The notes: generated by a model from the letters alone, not told the origin. A stretch of 64,000 bases of DNA from Paenibacillus dauci (GCF_000971985.1 NZ_LAQQ01000002.1:682001-746000); one strand, 5' to 3'; shown: positions 52,447 to 62,206, counted from the stretch's first letter. Numbers and translations: made by a program.

Positions 52447-52586
52447 TTAAGCGTTTGTTATTTAAAACGCGATGTTTAATGAAAAGTGATTTTTGCATAG
52501 CAAAATATCTTACTGCTTAAGCGTTTGGCAACTGAAACGCGATGTTCGATAAAAAGTGATTTTTGCACAGCAAAATATCTTACACT
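52447..52586 (+). repeat. Two tandem 70-bp units upstream of secA
   Basis: Units at 52447-52516 and 52517-52586. Each holds GCGTTT-N8-AAACGC and TTTTGC-N3-GCAAAA inverted repeats. The differences fall mainly in the spacers (GTTATTTA versus GGCAACTG) while the arms are kept. Confidence 0.85.
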
Positions 52587-52690
52587 CAGCGCCAGAAATT
52601 TTGGGCGCAATTTCCAATAAAATAGTCCATACAAAGCAAAATATTCCGCTTCAGCATTATATGATTTTGCTTCCGGAAATAGCTGATTTG

Positions 52691-52719
52691 TTGCGGCTTT
52701 TACCTGAAACTGGTACAAT
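52691..52719 (+). promoter_or_regulatory. Sigma-A promoter for secA
   Basis: TTGCGG (52691-52696), 17-nt spacer, TACAAT (52714-52719). Confidence 0.6.
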
Positions 52720-52734
52720 TTATTGCAACTGAGG

Positions 52735-52784
52735 TTATTGAATAATCCCCCGGAAGCGTCGTGTAATTTCCATTTATTCAATAA
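52735..52784 (+). promoter_or_regulatory. Stem-loop in the secA leader
   Basis: TTATTGAATAA (52735-52745) and TTATTCAATAA (52774-52784) pair over 11 bp with a 28-nt loop, ending about 20 nt before the secA ribosome site. The arms resemble those at 16430-16469. Confidence 0.6.
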
Positions 52785-52816
52785 TCCATCTCTGTTTAGC
52801 GCGAAAGGGGTTAACC

Positions 52817-55270
52817 ATGCTAGGTATCGTTAAGAAAATCTTTGGTGACACAAATGAACGTGATGTTAAACGGATCATGAAGACGGTTGACATCATCAAC
52901 AATATGGAAAAGGAATTTGAAGCACTTTCCCATGAGGAACTGCAAGGGAAAACAGCAGAATTCCGCGAACGTCTGGAAAAAGGTGAAACGCTTGAACAGC
53001 TGCTTCCTGAAGCTTTCGCTACTGTGCGTGAAGCTGCGAAACGTCAGCTGAACATGCGTCATTTTGACGTACAGTTGATCGGTGGTATTGCTCTTCATGA
53101 AGGCAAGATTGCCGAGATGAGAACAGGTGAAGGTAAAACGCTGGTAGGTACATTGCCAGTCTACCTGAACGCACTTGAAGGCAAAGGTGCTCATGTCGTT
53201 ACAGTCAATGACTATCTGGCCAAACGGGACAGCCTGCAAATGGGCCGTATCTACAACTATCTGGGTATGGAAGTTGGCGTTAACCTGAGCGGTATGAAGC
53301 ATGAAGAGAAACAAGCGGCTTATGCCTGCGATATCACCTACGGTACGAACAATGAATTCGGATTTGACTATCTGCGTGACAACATGGTGCTTTACAAAGA
53401 ACAGATGGTACAGCGTCCACTGCAATTCTGTATCATTGATGAAGTCGATTCCATTCTGATCGACGAAGCCCGTACACCATTGATCATCTCCGGTCAGGCA
53501 CAGAAATCGACAGAACTGTATTTTGCAGCGGATCGTTTCGTGAAGAGCCTCAAAGCCGAAGATGACTACACAGTAGATATCAAAGTAAAATCCGTAGCAC
53601 TGACTGAAGCGGGTGTTGAAAAAGCCGAGAACTTCTTTGGTGTGGAAAACCTGTATGATAACAGCAATGTAACAGTTAACCACCATGTCGTGCAGGCGCT
53701 CAAAGCCAATGCCATTATGCACCGTGACGTGGATTATGTCGTAGCTGACGGTGAAGTTCTGATCGTCGATGAATTCACCGGTCGTCTGATGGCTGGTCGT
53801 CGCTATAGCGATGGTCTGCATCAAGCGATTGAAGCCAAAGAAAACCTCGATGTGCAAAACGAAAGCATGACGCTGGCAACGATTACGTTCCAGAACTACT
53901 TCCGTATGTACAAAAAACTGGCAGGTATGACGGGTACCGCCAAAACCGAGGAAGAAGAGTTCAAAAAAATCTATGGTCTGGAAGTACTGCAGGTTCCTAC
54001 TAACCGTGTTAACCAGCGTAAAGATGCTCCAGACGTTGTATACAAGAGCGTACAAAGCAAATTCCGTGCAGTAGTTGACGAAATCGTAATTCGCCACGAG
54101 AAGAATCAGCCGGTACTGGTTGGTACAGTCTCTATCGAGAACTCGGAACTGCTGTCCGAAATGCTGAAACGCAAAGGCATCAAGCACCAGGTACTGAATG
54201 CGAAATACCATGCGGAAGAAGCGGAAATCATTTCTCGTGCCGGTCAGCCGGGTACGGTAACGATCGCTACCAACATGGCAGGACGCGGTACGGATATTAT
54301 CCTGGGTGAAGGCGTTGCGGAAGTAGGCGGTCTGCACATCATTGGTACAGAACGTCACGAATCCCGCCGGATCGATAACCAGCTGCGTGGTCGTGCCGGT
54401 CGTCAGGGTGATCCGGGTTCTACCCAGTTTTATCTGTCTCTGGGTGATGAGCTGATGAAGCGTTTTGGTGCGGATAATGTTATGAACATGATGGAAAAAC
54501 TGGGCTTTGAAGAAGACCAGCCAATCGAGAGCCGTATGATTACACGTGCCGTGGAATCTGCACAGCGCCGCGTCGAAGGCAGTAACTTTGATATGCGTAA
54601 AATCGTCCTGCAGTATGATGATGTTATGAACAAACAGCGTGAGATCATCTACAAGCAGCGTCGTGAGGTTCTGGAATCGGATAATATCCGTGAGGTTGTT
54701 CTGCAGATGATCAAGCCTTGTATCGAGCGCGTGGTTGAGGTTCACTGTAACGATGATATTCCAGAGAACTGGGAACTTCAGGAAGTGGCTGATTATGTAA
54801 ACAATAACTTCTTGCTCGAAAATGCAATCAGTGAATCCGAGCTGCATGAGCAGGAAAAAGAAGAGATGGTTAACTACCTCTTCGAACGTGTAGAACTGCG
54901 TTATCTGCAGCGTGAAAAAGAAATTGGCGAAGAAACGATCCGTGAATTCGAGAAAGTGGTTGTTCTGCGCGCGGTTGACCGTAAGTGGATGGACCATATC
55001 GATGCGATGGAACAGCTTCGCCAGGGTATCCATCTTCGTGCATATGGCGGTACCGATCCGCTGCGTGAATACCAGTTTGAAGGATTTGAAATGTTCAATC
55101 AAATGGTGGCCGATATTCAGGAAGAAGTTGCCGGCTATGTGATGAGAGCGCAAATCCAGACGCAGCAGGAACGTCAGGCTGTTGTAGATACAAGCCAAGT
55201 CAGCACGAATAGCTCGGAATCGGCAGAAAAGCGTCCTTCTCGTGAAGAACGTCGCCGTAGACGTAAATAA
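52817..55270 (+). CDS. secA: Preprotein translocase ATPase SecA
   Basis: Motor that drives secreted proteins, including the surface proteins at 11819-24607, through SecYEG. The 817-aa product has Walker [16 protein letters not shown] (about 95-109), VNDYLAKRD, the DEAD-type [14 protein letters not shown] (about 207-220), [16 protein letters not shown] and [13 protein letters not shown], then the helical scaffold. It lacks the C-terminal SEC-C zinc motif (CxCxSGxKxKxCHG) found in many SecA proteins and ends in a basic tail, [12 protein letters not shown] 52817, GAAAGGGG ribosome site. Confidence 0.96.
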   Translation: MLGIVKKIFGDTNERDVKRIMKTVDIINNMEKEFEALSHEELQGKTAEFRERLEKGETLEQLLPEAFATVREAAKRQLNMRHFDVQLIGGIALHEGKIAEMRTGEGKTLVGTLPVYLNALEGKGAHVVTVNDYLAKRDSLQMGRIYNYLGMEVGVNLSGMKHEEKQAAYACDITYGTNNEFGFDYLRDNMVLYKEQMVQRPLQFCIIDEVDSILIDEARTPLIISGQAQKSTELYFAADRFVKSLKAEDDYTVDIKVKSVALTEAGVEKAENFFGVENLYDNSNVTVNHHVVQALKANAIMHRDVDYVVADGEVLIVDEFTGRLMAGRRYSDGLHQAIEAKENLDVQNESMTLATITFQNYFRMYKKLAGMTGTAKTEEEEFKKIYGLEVLQVPTNRVNQRKDAPDVVYKSVQSKFRAVVDEIVIRHEKNQPVLVGTVSIENSELLSEMLKRKGIKHQVLNAKYHAEEAEIISRAGQPGTVTIATNMAGRGTDIILGEGVAEVGGLHIIGTERHESRRIDNQLRGRAGRQGDPGSTQFYLSLGDELMKRFGADNVMNMMEKLGFEEDQPIESRMITRAVESAQRRVEGSNFDMRKIVLQYDDVMNKQREIIYKQRREVLESDNIREVVLQMIKPCIERVVEVHCNDDIPENWELQEVADYVNNNFLLENAISESELHEQEKEEMVNYLFERVELRYLQREKEIGEETIREFEKVVVLRAVDRKWMDHIDAMEQLRQGIHLRAYGGTDPLREYQFEGFEMFNQMVADIQEEVAGYVMRAQIQTQQERQAVVDTSQVSTNSSESAEKRPSREERRRRRK

Positions 55271-55305
55271 TTCAGGTGATCGAACCAGGCTGTACAAGAT
55301 ACCGA

Positions 55306-55336
55306 AAGACACTCACCATTATCGTGGGTGTCTTTT
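55306..55336 (+). terminator. Intrinsic terminator between secA and prfB
   Basis: GACACTCAC and GTGGGTGTC (one G-U) followed by TTTTCTC. It is close to prfB, which must have a nearby promoter or be reached by read-through. Confidence 0.8.
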
Positions 55337-55378
55337 CTCGGATAAAGGAATCGTATACTAACGAAGAGGTGAATGTTC

Positions 55379-56495
55379 ATGATCGAACCGAATGTAAAGC
55401 ATGATCTGCGTGAAATGGCTCAAAAATTATCCAACCTTAGGGGGTCTCTTTGACTTAGATCTCAAAAACGAAATGATCGAAAACTTTGAAGTGAAAATGT
55501 CAGCTCCGGACTTCTGGGATGACAATGAATCGGCTCAGGCGGTCATTGCAGAGATGAATGCAGTCAAAGGATCGGTAGACCAGTATAACAAACTGCAGCA
55601 GGAATATGATGATATCAGTCTGATGGTTGAATTGGCAGACGAAGAGAATGACGAAGATCTGGCGAAAGAAGTAACTTCCGGCGTACAGGCTCTGGTCAAA
55701 AAACTGGAAGAGTTCGAACTGCAGCTTCTGCTCAATGAACCGTACGACAAGCTTAATGCGATCCTGGAGCTTCATCCGGGTGCAGGCGGTACAGAGTCAC
55801 AGGACTGGGGTTCCATGCTGCTGCGCATGTATACACGCTGGGCGGAGAAGAGTGGATTCAAGGTAGAGGTCATGGATTATCTGCCAGGTGATGAAGCGGG
55901 AATCAAGAGCGTGACGTTGCTGATCAAGGGCTATAATGCCTACGGTTATCTGAAAGCAGAAAAAGGAGTACACCGTTTGGTGCGTATTTCTCCATTTGAT
56001 TCTTCAGGCCGCCGTCATACGTCATTCGTATCCTGTGATGTGGTACCGGAGATTACGAACGATACCGAGATCGAGATACGTACGGAAGATCTCAAAGTAG
56101 ATACGTACCGTGCCAGCGGCGCCGGTGGTCAGCATATTAATACGACCGACTCTGCTGTCCGGATTACGCATTTACCATCCGGCGTTGTTGTGAGTTGTCA
56201 GACCGAACGTTCCCAGATCAAAAACCGTGAGCGTGCGATGACGATGCTGCGTTCCAAGTTGTATGAGCGCAAAATCGAGGAAGAACGCAAGCAGCTGGAT
56301 GAAATCCGCGGTGAGCAATCCGAGATTGCCTGGGGTAGCCAGATTCGTTCGTATGTGTTCCACCCGTACAGCATGGTCAAAGACCATCGTACCCAGGTAG
56401 AGACCGGGAATATCGGAGCTGTGATGGACGGAGATCTGGATCCATTTATCGATGGATATCTTCGCAGCCAGCTGAAAATTGAAGTCGATCAGTAA
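55379..56495 (+). CDS. prfB: Peptide chain release factor 2, with programmed +1 frameshift
   Basis: Reads UGA and UAA stops. The coding sequence is two frames: ATG 55379 to CTT 55448-55450, in-frame TGA at 55451-55453, then +1 shift to GAC at 55452 and on to 56495, giving 371 aa. The shift site is AGGGGGTCTCTTTGAC: an internal ribosome-site-like AGGGGG, slippery CTT and the UGA read by RF2 itself, a classic autoregulatory loop. GGQ at 249-251 and the UGA/UAA-specific SPF tripeptide near 204 are intact. It should be annotated as one joined gene, not as a shortened ORF starting at 55401. Confidence 0.96.
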
Positions 56496-56527
56496 AAGGA
56501 TAAATATAGTGCAAATGGATTGATGAT

Positions 56528-56569
56528 CAAAAGCGACCTTCATTTTTGTAGATGAAGGTCGCTTTTTTT
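56528..56569 (+). terminator. Intrinsic terminator after prfB
   Basis: AAAAGCGACCTTCAT and ATGAAGGTCGCTTTTTT, 15-bp stem with an 8-nt loop. Confidence 0.92.
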
Positions 56570-56605
56570 AGTTTGCATAATATGCGGATGGACAGCATAA
56601 TAAGG

Positions 56606-56672
56606 CAGTTATACAGTTATACAGTTATACAGTTATACAGTTATACAGTTATACAGTTATACAGTTATACAG
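56606..56672 (+). repeat. Microsatellite: eight CAGTTATA units
   Basis: Eight perfect 8-bp copies (56606-56669) plus CAG. It lies between the prfB terminator and the yitT gene, about 240 nt before the latter. Confidence 0.95.
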
Positions 56673-56911
56673 GGAGGGACTAATTACAATATAGTTGCGT
56701 GACTACTCAGTTATTCAGCCTAAGATTGCGTAGCTGCGTTGGCCCGCTCCCGGATTAAAGTATCACCTATTTGCCGTATGTTCTTTCAGAAATAAGTAAT
56801 ATGCACTAAAATAAAACACGCGACAGGTATGTGTCTTCAATAGGAAGAGGCGATCTGTAAGGGTTGTTCGGCAACTGATGCAAATTTTATGGGGTATAGG
56901 TGAATGAATAT
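56673..56911 (+). other. Upstream region of the YitT-type gene
   Basis: No gene or clear promoter is supported between the microsatellite and the YitT start. Confidence 0.4.
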
Positions 56912-57811
56912 ATGATGACAACATCTTCTCAGTCCAATGCACGCAGGCGGAAGCCGCCAATGATTCCACTGACAGGACCGCTGCGTAATAGCTGGGATGC
57001 GGCACTGATCGTAATTGGAGCATGTATCATGGCACTGGCATTTAATCTGTTTTTGCTGCCTAATCATATTGCTTCCGGCGGAGTAGCAGGGATCTCGATT
57101 ATTGCTTCGGAGGTTATGGGGATTGAACCGGCGTATACACAGTGGGTCTTTAATATTCCACTGTTTGTGGCAGGGTATCTGCTGCTGGGGCATCAGGCGA
57201 GCATCCGGTCATTGCTGGGTACCATTGTACTGCCAATGTTTATTTATTTGACGCGCGATTTGCCAGCGCCTACCACCAATCCACTGCTGGGTGCACTGTA
57301 TGGCGGGATCGGTGTGGGTATTGGTCTGGGAATTGTATTCCGCGGCCGGGGATCGACAGGCGGAATGGCGATTCTGGCGCAGATTATACACAAACTGACC
57401 GGATTTAGCATGTCTTTCTGTGTCATTTTGACAGATGGTACAGTTATTCTGCTGGCAGGCCTGCTGCTCAAGCCGGAACAGGCACTGTATGCGCTGATCG
57501 GTCTATTTGTAACGAGTAAAATGATTGATGCGGTGGAGCTGGGATTCAGTAACTCCAAAGTGGCTTATATCATCTCTGATGAGATTGAACCGATGCGTCT
57601 GGCGATTCTGAATGACCTGGATCGTGGACTCACCAAGCTGAACGCTCAGGGTGGATATACAGGCGACGACCGGACGGTATTCATGGTTGTTGTCGGGCAA
57701 AATGAAGCCAGTCGATTGAAAACTATTGTGCGAGCGGTTGATCCGGATGCGTTTGTCATTATTAGCAATGCGCATGAAGTACTGGGTAAAGGATTCAAGT
57801 TGCCTGGATGA
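56912..57811 (+). CDS. YitT family membrane protein (DUF161/DUF2179)
   Basis: 299-aa inner membrane protein with about five or six hydrophobic segments in residues 20-200, including LPNHIASGGVAGISIIASEV, a glycine-rich GALYGGIGVGIGLGIVFRGR, and a soluble C-terminal DUF2179 domain (about 205-295, NAQGGYTGDDRTVFMVVVG). Family function unknown; probably a transporter with a cytoplasmic regulatory domain. ATG 56912 with TAGGTGA 8 nt before; GTG 56900 is an alternative. Confidence 0.85.
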   Translation: MMTTSSQSNARRRKPPMIPLTGPLRNSWDAALIVIGACIMALAFNLFLLPNHIASGGVAGISIIASEVMGIEPAYTQWVFNIPLFVAGYLLLGHQASIRSLLGTIVLPMFIYLTRDLPAPTTNPLLGALYGGIGVGIGLGIVFRGRGSTGGMAILAQIIHKLTGFSMSFCVILTDGTVILLAGLLLKPEQALYALIGLFVTSKMIDAVELGFSNSKVAYIISDEIEPMRLAILNDLDRGLTKLNAQGGYTGDDRTVFMVVVGQNEASRLKTIVRAVDPDAFVIISNAHEVLGKGFKLPG

Positions 57812-58003
57812 TCCTGCACAATATGTGGTGACCATCCAATGGCAGACAAGAGTAAATGGTTCAAAAGAGCAGGATGTACAGTACAGGTTACAATGAACAG
57901 GACAAATGAAATTCAGGCTGAAAAGCAGTTATTTCAACGAAATACAAATAAAGATTCCATCATTGTGACAGCGATGCAATATTGTTAGCTGTTGGAATGA
58001 AAT
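57812..58003 (+). other. Gap after the YitT-type gene
   Basis: No gene seen; ends at the bidirectional terminator. Confidence 0.5.
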
Positions 58004-58049
58004 AAAAGCGTACAGACCGGTCATGAATAATCGGTTTGTACGCTTTTTT
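58004..58049. terminator. Bidirectional terminator between convergent genes
   Basis: AAAAGCGTACAGACCG and CGGTTTGTACGCTTTTTT (one G-U), 12-nt loop; serves yitT on the + strand and can serve the gene at 58163 on the - strand. Confidence 0.85.
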
Positions 58050-58162
58050 AATATATTTCTTGCAGAATAAGTAAAGTGAAAGAATCAACCATCGTTATAT
58101 ACATCATAGGATGAATATAAGATTTACATGACACAAAATTTTTGGATAACAGACTGCTATAT

Positions 58163-58633
58163 TTAACCGAGCCGAATAGAATCGATCTGCGAGTTATGAT
58201 GTTCTCTGGCAGGGATAAATGATATCTGGATCTTGTGATCATTGAGATGAACAGAAAGCTCATAATTGCCGGGAGGCAGCGTGATAATTTGTCCGGATAC
58301 AACAGTCGGATCATCCGGCTGCAAATCTCCTCCAGTGATATCTTCCCCGGCGCCGATAAATATTTGCCCGGATGGAACATGTAGATGACAGCGCACCTGG
58401 GTATCCGTCAGTTGCTGAACAAGCTGAACGTCATAAGTACCATCTACAGGTAGATGACATACAACTATATTTCCCTGATTTAGTTCGGCGAGTTCGTCTT
58501 CTGGAATTGTCCACCAGTCGGGCGTATCCGTGATCCGGTGATGAATCGCCTGCATATCGAATATTGCCAGAGCTGCTGTATCAGTTGAAAAAGAAAAAGA
58601 GGTATTTGTATCCGGTCTTTCGAATGTATTCAT
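58163..58633 (-). CDS. Small acidic protein of unknown function
   Basis: The only minus-strand gene supported here. The 156-aa product starts at 58633 behind GGAAGGAG on its own strand, is acidic, and has no signal peptide or membrane segment. Visible pieces include SFSFSTDTAALAIFD, DWWTIPEDELAELNQGN and VVSGQIITLPPGNYELSVHL. It brings to mind the DUF6386-type proteins, but I cannot confirm this. Beta-rich, probably cytosolic. Confidence 0.75.
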   Translation of the reverse strand: MNTFERPDTNTSFSFSTDTAALAIFDMQAIHHRITDTPDWWTIPEDELAELNQGNIVVCHLPVDGTYDVQLVQQLTDTQVRCHLHVPSGQIFIGAGEDITGGDLQPDDPTVVSGQIITLPPGNYELSVHLNDHKIQISFIPAREHHNSQIDSIRLG

Positions 58634-58918
58634 AAGGAACTCCTTCCACGATATGGATTAGATAATAATCAGGATCGAAATGAATTAGATAACGGTATGA
58701 ATCGAATAAGCACATGAATATAAAGTGTTGATGAGCGACAGACGAAATGTAAAAAGTATTCGACTGATGTTGAAACGATGAATAAAGCAGAGTTACCTTT
58801 GACCCAAAGAATAATGTTCTACATGGGTAATAACGAGCGACCTAAAGTATGAAGGTAACATAATCTGTATAGTACTTATGCTATTTTATCTGTTTGTGGT
58901 AATTGTATGCAACGACGG
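58634..58918 (+). other. Divergent gap before the arginine operon
   Basis: Between the minus-strand gene and argC. No gene or terminator seen; the minus-strand promoter was not located. Confidence 0.4.
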
Positions 58919-58947
58919 TTGTATTTATATTACATCGGATGTATAAT
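58919..58947 (+). promoter_or_regulatory. Sigma-A promoter of the arginine operon
   Basis: TTGTAT (58919-58924), 17-nt spacer, TATAAT (58942-58947). Confidence 0.8.
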
Positions 58948-58953
58948 AATACA
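58940..58953 (+). promoter_or_regulatory. Putative ARG box (ArgR/AhrC operator)
   Basis: TGTATAATAATACA fits the TGNAT-N4-ATNCA half-site pattern of ARG boxes and covers the -10, where bound repressor would block RNA polymerase. Confidence 0.6.
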
Positions 58954-58997
58954 CATCTTATATTCGGGAATGCAAAGACGGACAGGGGGAAATGAGC

Positions 58998-60050
58998 GTG
59001 AATCCAGTTAAAACAAGAGTAGCTATCGTAGGTTCCACTGGCTATGGCGGAGTGGAACTGATTCGTTTTTTGCATCAACATCCGGAAGTGGAGATCACTT
59101 CGGTCATATCGGCTTCGAGCAGCGGCAAGCCGATGTCAGATCAGTTTCCTCATTTGATCGGTGTCATGGATATGGACCTGGACGGTGTAGATGCAGCGGA
59201 GACTGCACAAAAGGCAGATATCGTATTCCTGGCTACACCATCGGGCGTCAGCAGCAAGCTGGTTCCCCAGTATCTGGAGGCGGGACTGAAAGTCATCGAC
59301 CTGTCCGGTGATTATCGGATCAAGGACAGCAGCACCTACGAAGAGTGGTACAAGCATGATGCGCCGGATGCGGCCTCCCTGGAGGAAGCAGTATATGGGC
59401 TGTGCGAGCTCAAAGGCAATGATGTACACGGCAAACGTCTAATCTCCAATCCAGGTTGCTATCCGACAGCTACACTTCTGGGACTGCTGCCGGGTGTCGA
59501 AGCGGGCTGGCTGACGACGGACAGCATTATTATTGATGCCAAGTCGGGTGTGTCCGGTGCAGGACGCGGTACCAGCCTGACATCGCATTATGCGGAGATG
59601 AACGAGAATTTCAAAGCCTACAAAGTCAATAAGCATCAGCATATACCCGAGATTGAACAGGTACTTGGTGCAGCAGCCGGCAAGCCGGTAACTGTTACTT
59701 TTACCACTCATCTCGTACCGATGACACGTGGCATTATGAGCACCATGTATGGATCGACATCAGGCAATCATTCCGAAGAAGAATGGATTGAGCTGTATCG
59801 TGAGTATTACCGGGATCGCCCTTTTGTACGAATCCGTAAGCAAGGGCAGTGGCCTTCGACCAAGGAAGTGGCAGGTTCCAACTACTGCGATATCGGGTTT
59901 GCACTGGATACACGTACCGGTCGGATCACGATTATTGCGGTCATTGATAACCTAGTCAAAGGAGCAGCCGGTCAGGCGATTCAGAATATGAACCGTATGA
60001 TGGGCTGGGCCGAAAACACCGGATTGAATATGCTTCCGGTCTATCCGTAA
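58998..60050 (+). CDS. argC: N-acetyl-gamma-glutamyl-phosphate reductase ArgC
   Basis: Third step of arginine synthesis: NADPH reduction of N-acetylglutamyl-phosphate. The 350-aa product has VAIVGSTGYGGVELIRFLHQ (NADP loop), FLATPSGVSSKL and the catalytic Cys in LISNPGCYPTATLLGLLP. Start GTG 58998, 7 nt after GGGGGA; the ATG at 58992 would leave only one nucleotide. First gene of argC-J-B-D-F. Confidence 0.94.
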   Translation: MNPVKTRVAIVGSTGYGGVELIRFLHQHPEVEITSVISASSSGKPMSDQFPHLIGVMDMDLDGVDAAETAQKADIVFLATPSGVSSKLVPQYLEAGLKVIDLSGDYRIKDSSTYEEWYKHDAPDAASLEEAVYGLCELKGNDVHGKRLISNPGCYPTATLLGLLPGVEAGWLTTDSIIIDAKSGVSGAGRGTSLTSHYAEMNENFKAYKVNKHQHIPEIEQVLGAAAGKPVTVTFTTHLVPMTRGIMSTMYGSTSGNHSEEEWIELYREYYRDRPFVRIRKQGQWPSTKEVAGSNYCDIGFALDTRTGRITIIAVIDNLVKGAAGQAIQNMNRMMGWAENTGLNMLPVYP

Positions 60051-60154
60051 CGATGGAGTAAAGGTCCAATAACTTAGCATCTTACTATTTGCATATTAAA
60101 TGTATAACAATATACAGCATATACAGCACCTACGGGAAAGCGAGAGGAGTTATC

Positions 60155-61381
60155 ATGTCACAATCATTGTTTGAGCTGGTTCCAAGTGGAACGATTGTTA
60201 CTCCGCAGGGATTTCAGGCGGCAGGGCTACATTGCGGTCTAAAGAAAACAGAGCGTAATGATCTGGGTGTTATTGTATGCAGCGTACCGGCAGCGGCTGC
60301 TGCGGTGTATACGACCAATCTTTTTCAGGCAGCACCACTTCAGGTCACACGGCAGAGTCTGATGAATGGAACACTGCGTGCAGTAGTCGTAAATAGTGGC
60401 AATGCCAATGCCTGTACCGGTCAGCAGGGCGAGCAGGATGCCTATACCATGCGCTCACAGACTGCAAGCCAGCTGGGACTAGCGGAAGATGATGTGGCGG
60501 TAGCTTCTACCGGAGTCATCGGTGAACTGCTGAAAATGGACTGCGTGACCTCGGGAATTACACAGCTGCCAGTGGCAATTGGTAATCAACCGGAACATGC
60601 AGAAGAGTTCTGTCAGGCGATTCTGACAACCGATCTGGTAAAAAAGGAAATCTGTGTTGCTGTACAGGTAAATGGTCGACAGGTACATATCGCAGGAGCC
60701 GCCAAAGGATCGGGCATGATTCATCCGAACATGGCAACGATGCTGGCATTTATGACAACCGATGCAGCGATCTCGGGAGAGCATCTGCAACAACTGTTGC
60801 GGACGACAACCGATCAGACATTTAACATGATTACCGTAGATGGCGATACCAGTACCAATGATATGCTGGTAGCGATGGCAAGCGGACTGGCTGGACATGA
60901 AGAACTGACTCCGGAACATCCGGATTGGGACGCTTTTGTAGCAGGATTCCGGCATGTATGCGAGCATCTGGCCAAATCGATAGCACGAGATGGCGAAGGG
61001 GCAACCAAGCTGGTGGAAGTTGTCGTGAACGGTGCTGTCAGTGATCTGTCTGCACGCGCGATTGCCAAAACCGTAATTGGGTCCAGCTTGGTGAAATCCG
61101 CCATGTTTGGAGCAGATGCCAACTGGGGACGGGTGATTGCAGCTGTCGGTCGTGCCGGGGAACCGGTGAATGTAAATACAGTCGATATTCGCCTCGGCGA
61201 TATCGTAGTACTGACCGACTCCAGACCGGTACCTTTTGACGAAGAAGCGGCACTGAAGTATCTACAGGGCGATACCGTACAAATCGTTGTAGATCTGCAT
61301 TATGGCGAAGGACAGGCGCTGGCATGGGGCTGTGATCTAACCTATGATTATGTCCGCATCAATGCGGCCTACCGCACTTAA
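60155..61381 (+). CDS. argJ: Bifunctional glutamate N-acetyltransferase ArgJ
   Basis: Transfers acetyl from N-acetylornithine to glutamate, closing the cyclic acetyl pathway. The 408-aa precursor self-cleaves before Thr195 in HPNMATMLAFM; the residues are intact. Start ATG 60155 (MSQSLFELV) behind GAGAGGAG; an upstream in-frame ATG at 60089 is disfavoured. Whether it also uses acetyl-CoA cannot be told here. Confidence 0.94.
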   Translation: MSQSLFELVPSGTIVTPQGFQAAGLHCGLKKTERNDLGVIVCSVPAAAAAVYTTNLFQAAPLQVTRQSLMNGTLRAVVVNSGNANACTGQQGEQDAYTMRSQTASQLGLAEDDVAVASTGVIGELLKMDCVTSGITQLPVAIGNQPEHAEEFCQAILTTDLVKKEICVAVQVNGRQVHIAGAAKGSGMIHPNMATMLAFMTTDAAISGEHLQQLLRTTTDQTFNMITVDGDTSTNDMLVAMASGLAGHEELTPEHPDWDAFVAGFRHVCEHLAKSIARDGEGATKLVEVVVNGAVSDLSARAIAKTVIGSSLVKSAMFGADANWGRVIAAVGRAGEPVNVNTVDIRLGDIVVLTDSRPVPFDEEAALKYLQGDTVQIVVDLHYGEGQALAWGCDLTYDYVRINAAYRT

Positions 61382-61402
61382 CCGGAACAGGAGGACTCCA
61401 TC

Positions 61403-62206
61403 ATGAACGAAACAGCAGCAGACCGTACCTTTGTGATGAAGTGCGGTGGCAGTACACTGGCGGCACTGCCCGCATCTTTTTTTGAAGATCTGAGACATAT
61501 TCAGGATTCGGGTATCACTCCTGTCATCGTACACGGCGGAGGACCGGCTATATCGGATAACCTGACCCGCCTGGGCATCGAGACGGAATTTGTCGGCGGG
61601 CTCCGCAAGACGACCGAGCAGGTACTGGATGTAGTGGAAATGGTTCTATCCGGCAGCATCAATAAGCAAATTGTCCGTCGTATTCAGGGCAGTCATGCCA
61701 AAGCGATCGGTATCTCCGGTGTCGATGGTGGACTGATTCAAGCGCGGCCAGTAAGCAATTCGGCAGAAGTTGGTCTGGTCGGCGATGTAACGTATGTGGA
61801 AGCCTCCATTATTCGGGCGATTGTCCAGCTTGGTTATATTCCAGTCATTGCACCGGTTGGAGCGGATGCCACCGGGCAGCGATATAATATCAATGCGGAT
61901 ACGGCAGCCGGAGCGGTTGCTTCGCATCTGGGTGTACCGCGAATGATCGTCGTCACCGATGTGCCGGGAATTATGCGCACGGTAGACGGCGAGAAGAAGG
62001 TACTGCCTCAGGTAACGATCAGCGAAATTGACGAGATGATTGCTACTGGTGAAATCTACGGTGGGATGATTCCCAAAGTAAAAGCAGCGATTGCTTGCAT
62101 TCAGGGAGATGTCCAGCAGGTCATTATTGTAGACGGCAGTGAACCACAGATACTCAGTCGAGTACTCCAGGGTGATCCCGTGGGGACACGTATTGTTCGT
62201 AAATAA
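61403..62206 (+). CDS. argB: Acetylglutamate kinase ArgB
   Basis: Phosphorylates N-acetylglutamate, the second and usually feedback-controlled step. The 267-aa product has the amino-acid-kinase fold: VMKCGGSTLAAL, VIVHGGGPAIS, NADTAAGAVASHLG and the ATP-side GGMIPKVKAAIA. An AGGAGGA site precedes ATG 61403, 21 nt after argJ. Confidence 0.95.
   Translation: MNETAADRTFVMKCGGSTLAALPASFFEDLRHIQDSGITPVIVHGGGPAISDNLTRLGIETEFVGGLRKTTEQVLDVVEMVLSGSINKQIVRRIQGSHAKAIGISGVDGGLIQARPVSNSAEVGLVGDVTYVEASIIRAIVQLGYIPVIAPVGADATGQRYNINADTAAGAVASHLGVPRMIVVTDVPGIMRTVDGEKKVLPQVTISEIDEMIATGEIYGGMIPKVKAAIACIQGDVQQVIIVDGSEPQILSRVLQGDPVGTRIVRK

Larger units (their letters stand above)
52121..52816 (+). other. Long region upstream of secA
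   Basis: Nearly 700 nt with no supported gene. It contains a 70-bp tandem repeat (52447-52586), GCGCC...GGCGC arms near 52588-52607, the secA sigma-A promoter (52691-52719) and a leader stem-loop (52735-52784). Confidence 0.6.

Noticed and set aside
52060-52479. Short open frames between hpf and secA
   Set aside because: They cross the hpf terminator or lack ribosome sites; the region is better explained as intergenic with repeats.
52820-55312. 830-aa minus-strand open frame opposite secA
   Set aside because: Same effect of biased codon use in a well-expressed gene; secA itself is unmistakable.
56606-56672. CRISPR-like array
   Set aside because: The eight 8-bp units are directly adjacent without spacers; it is a microsatellite.
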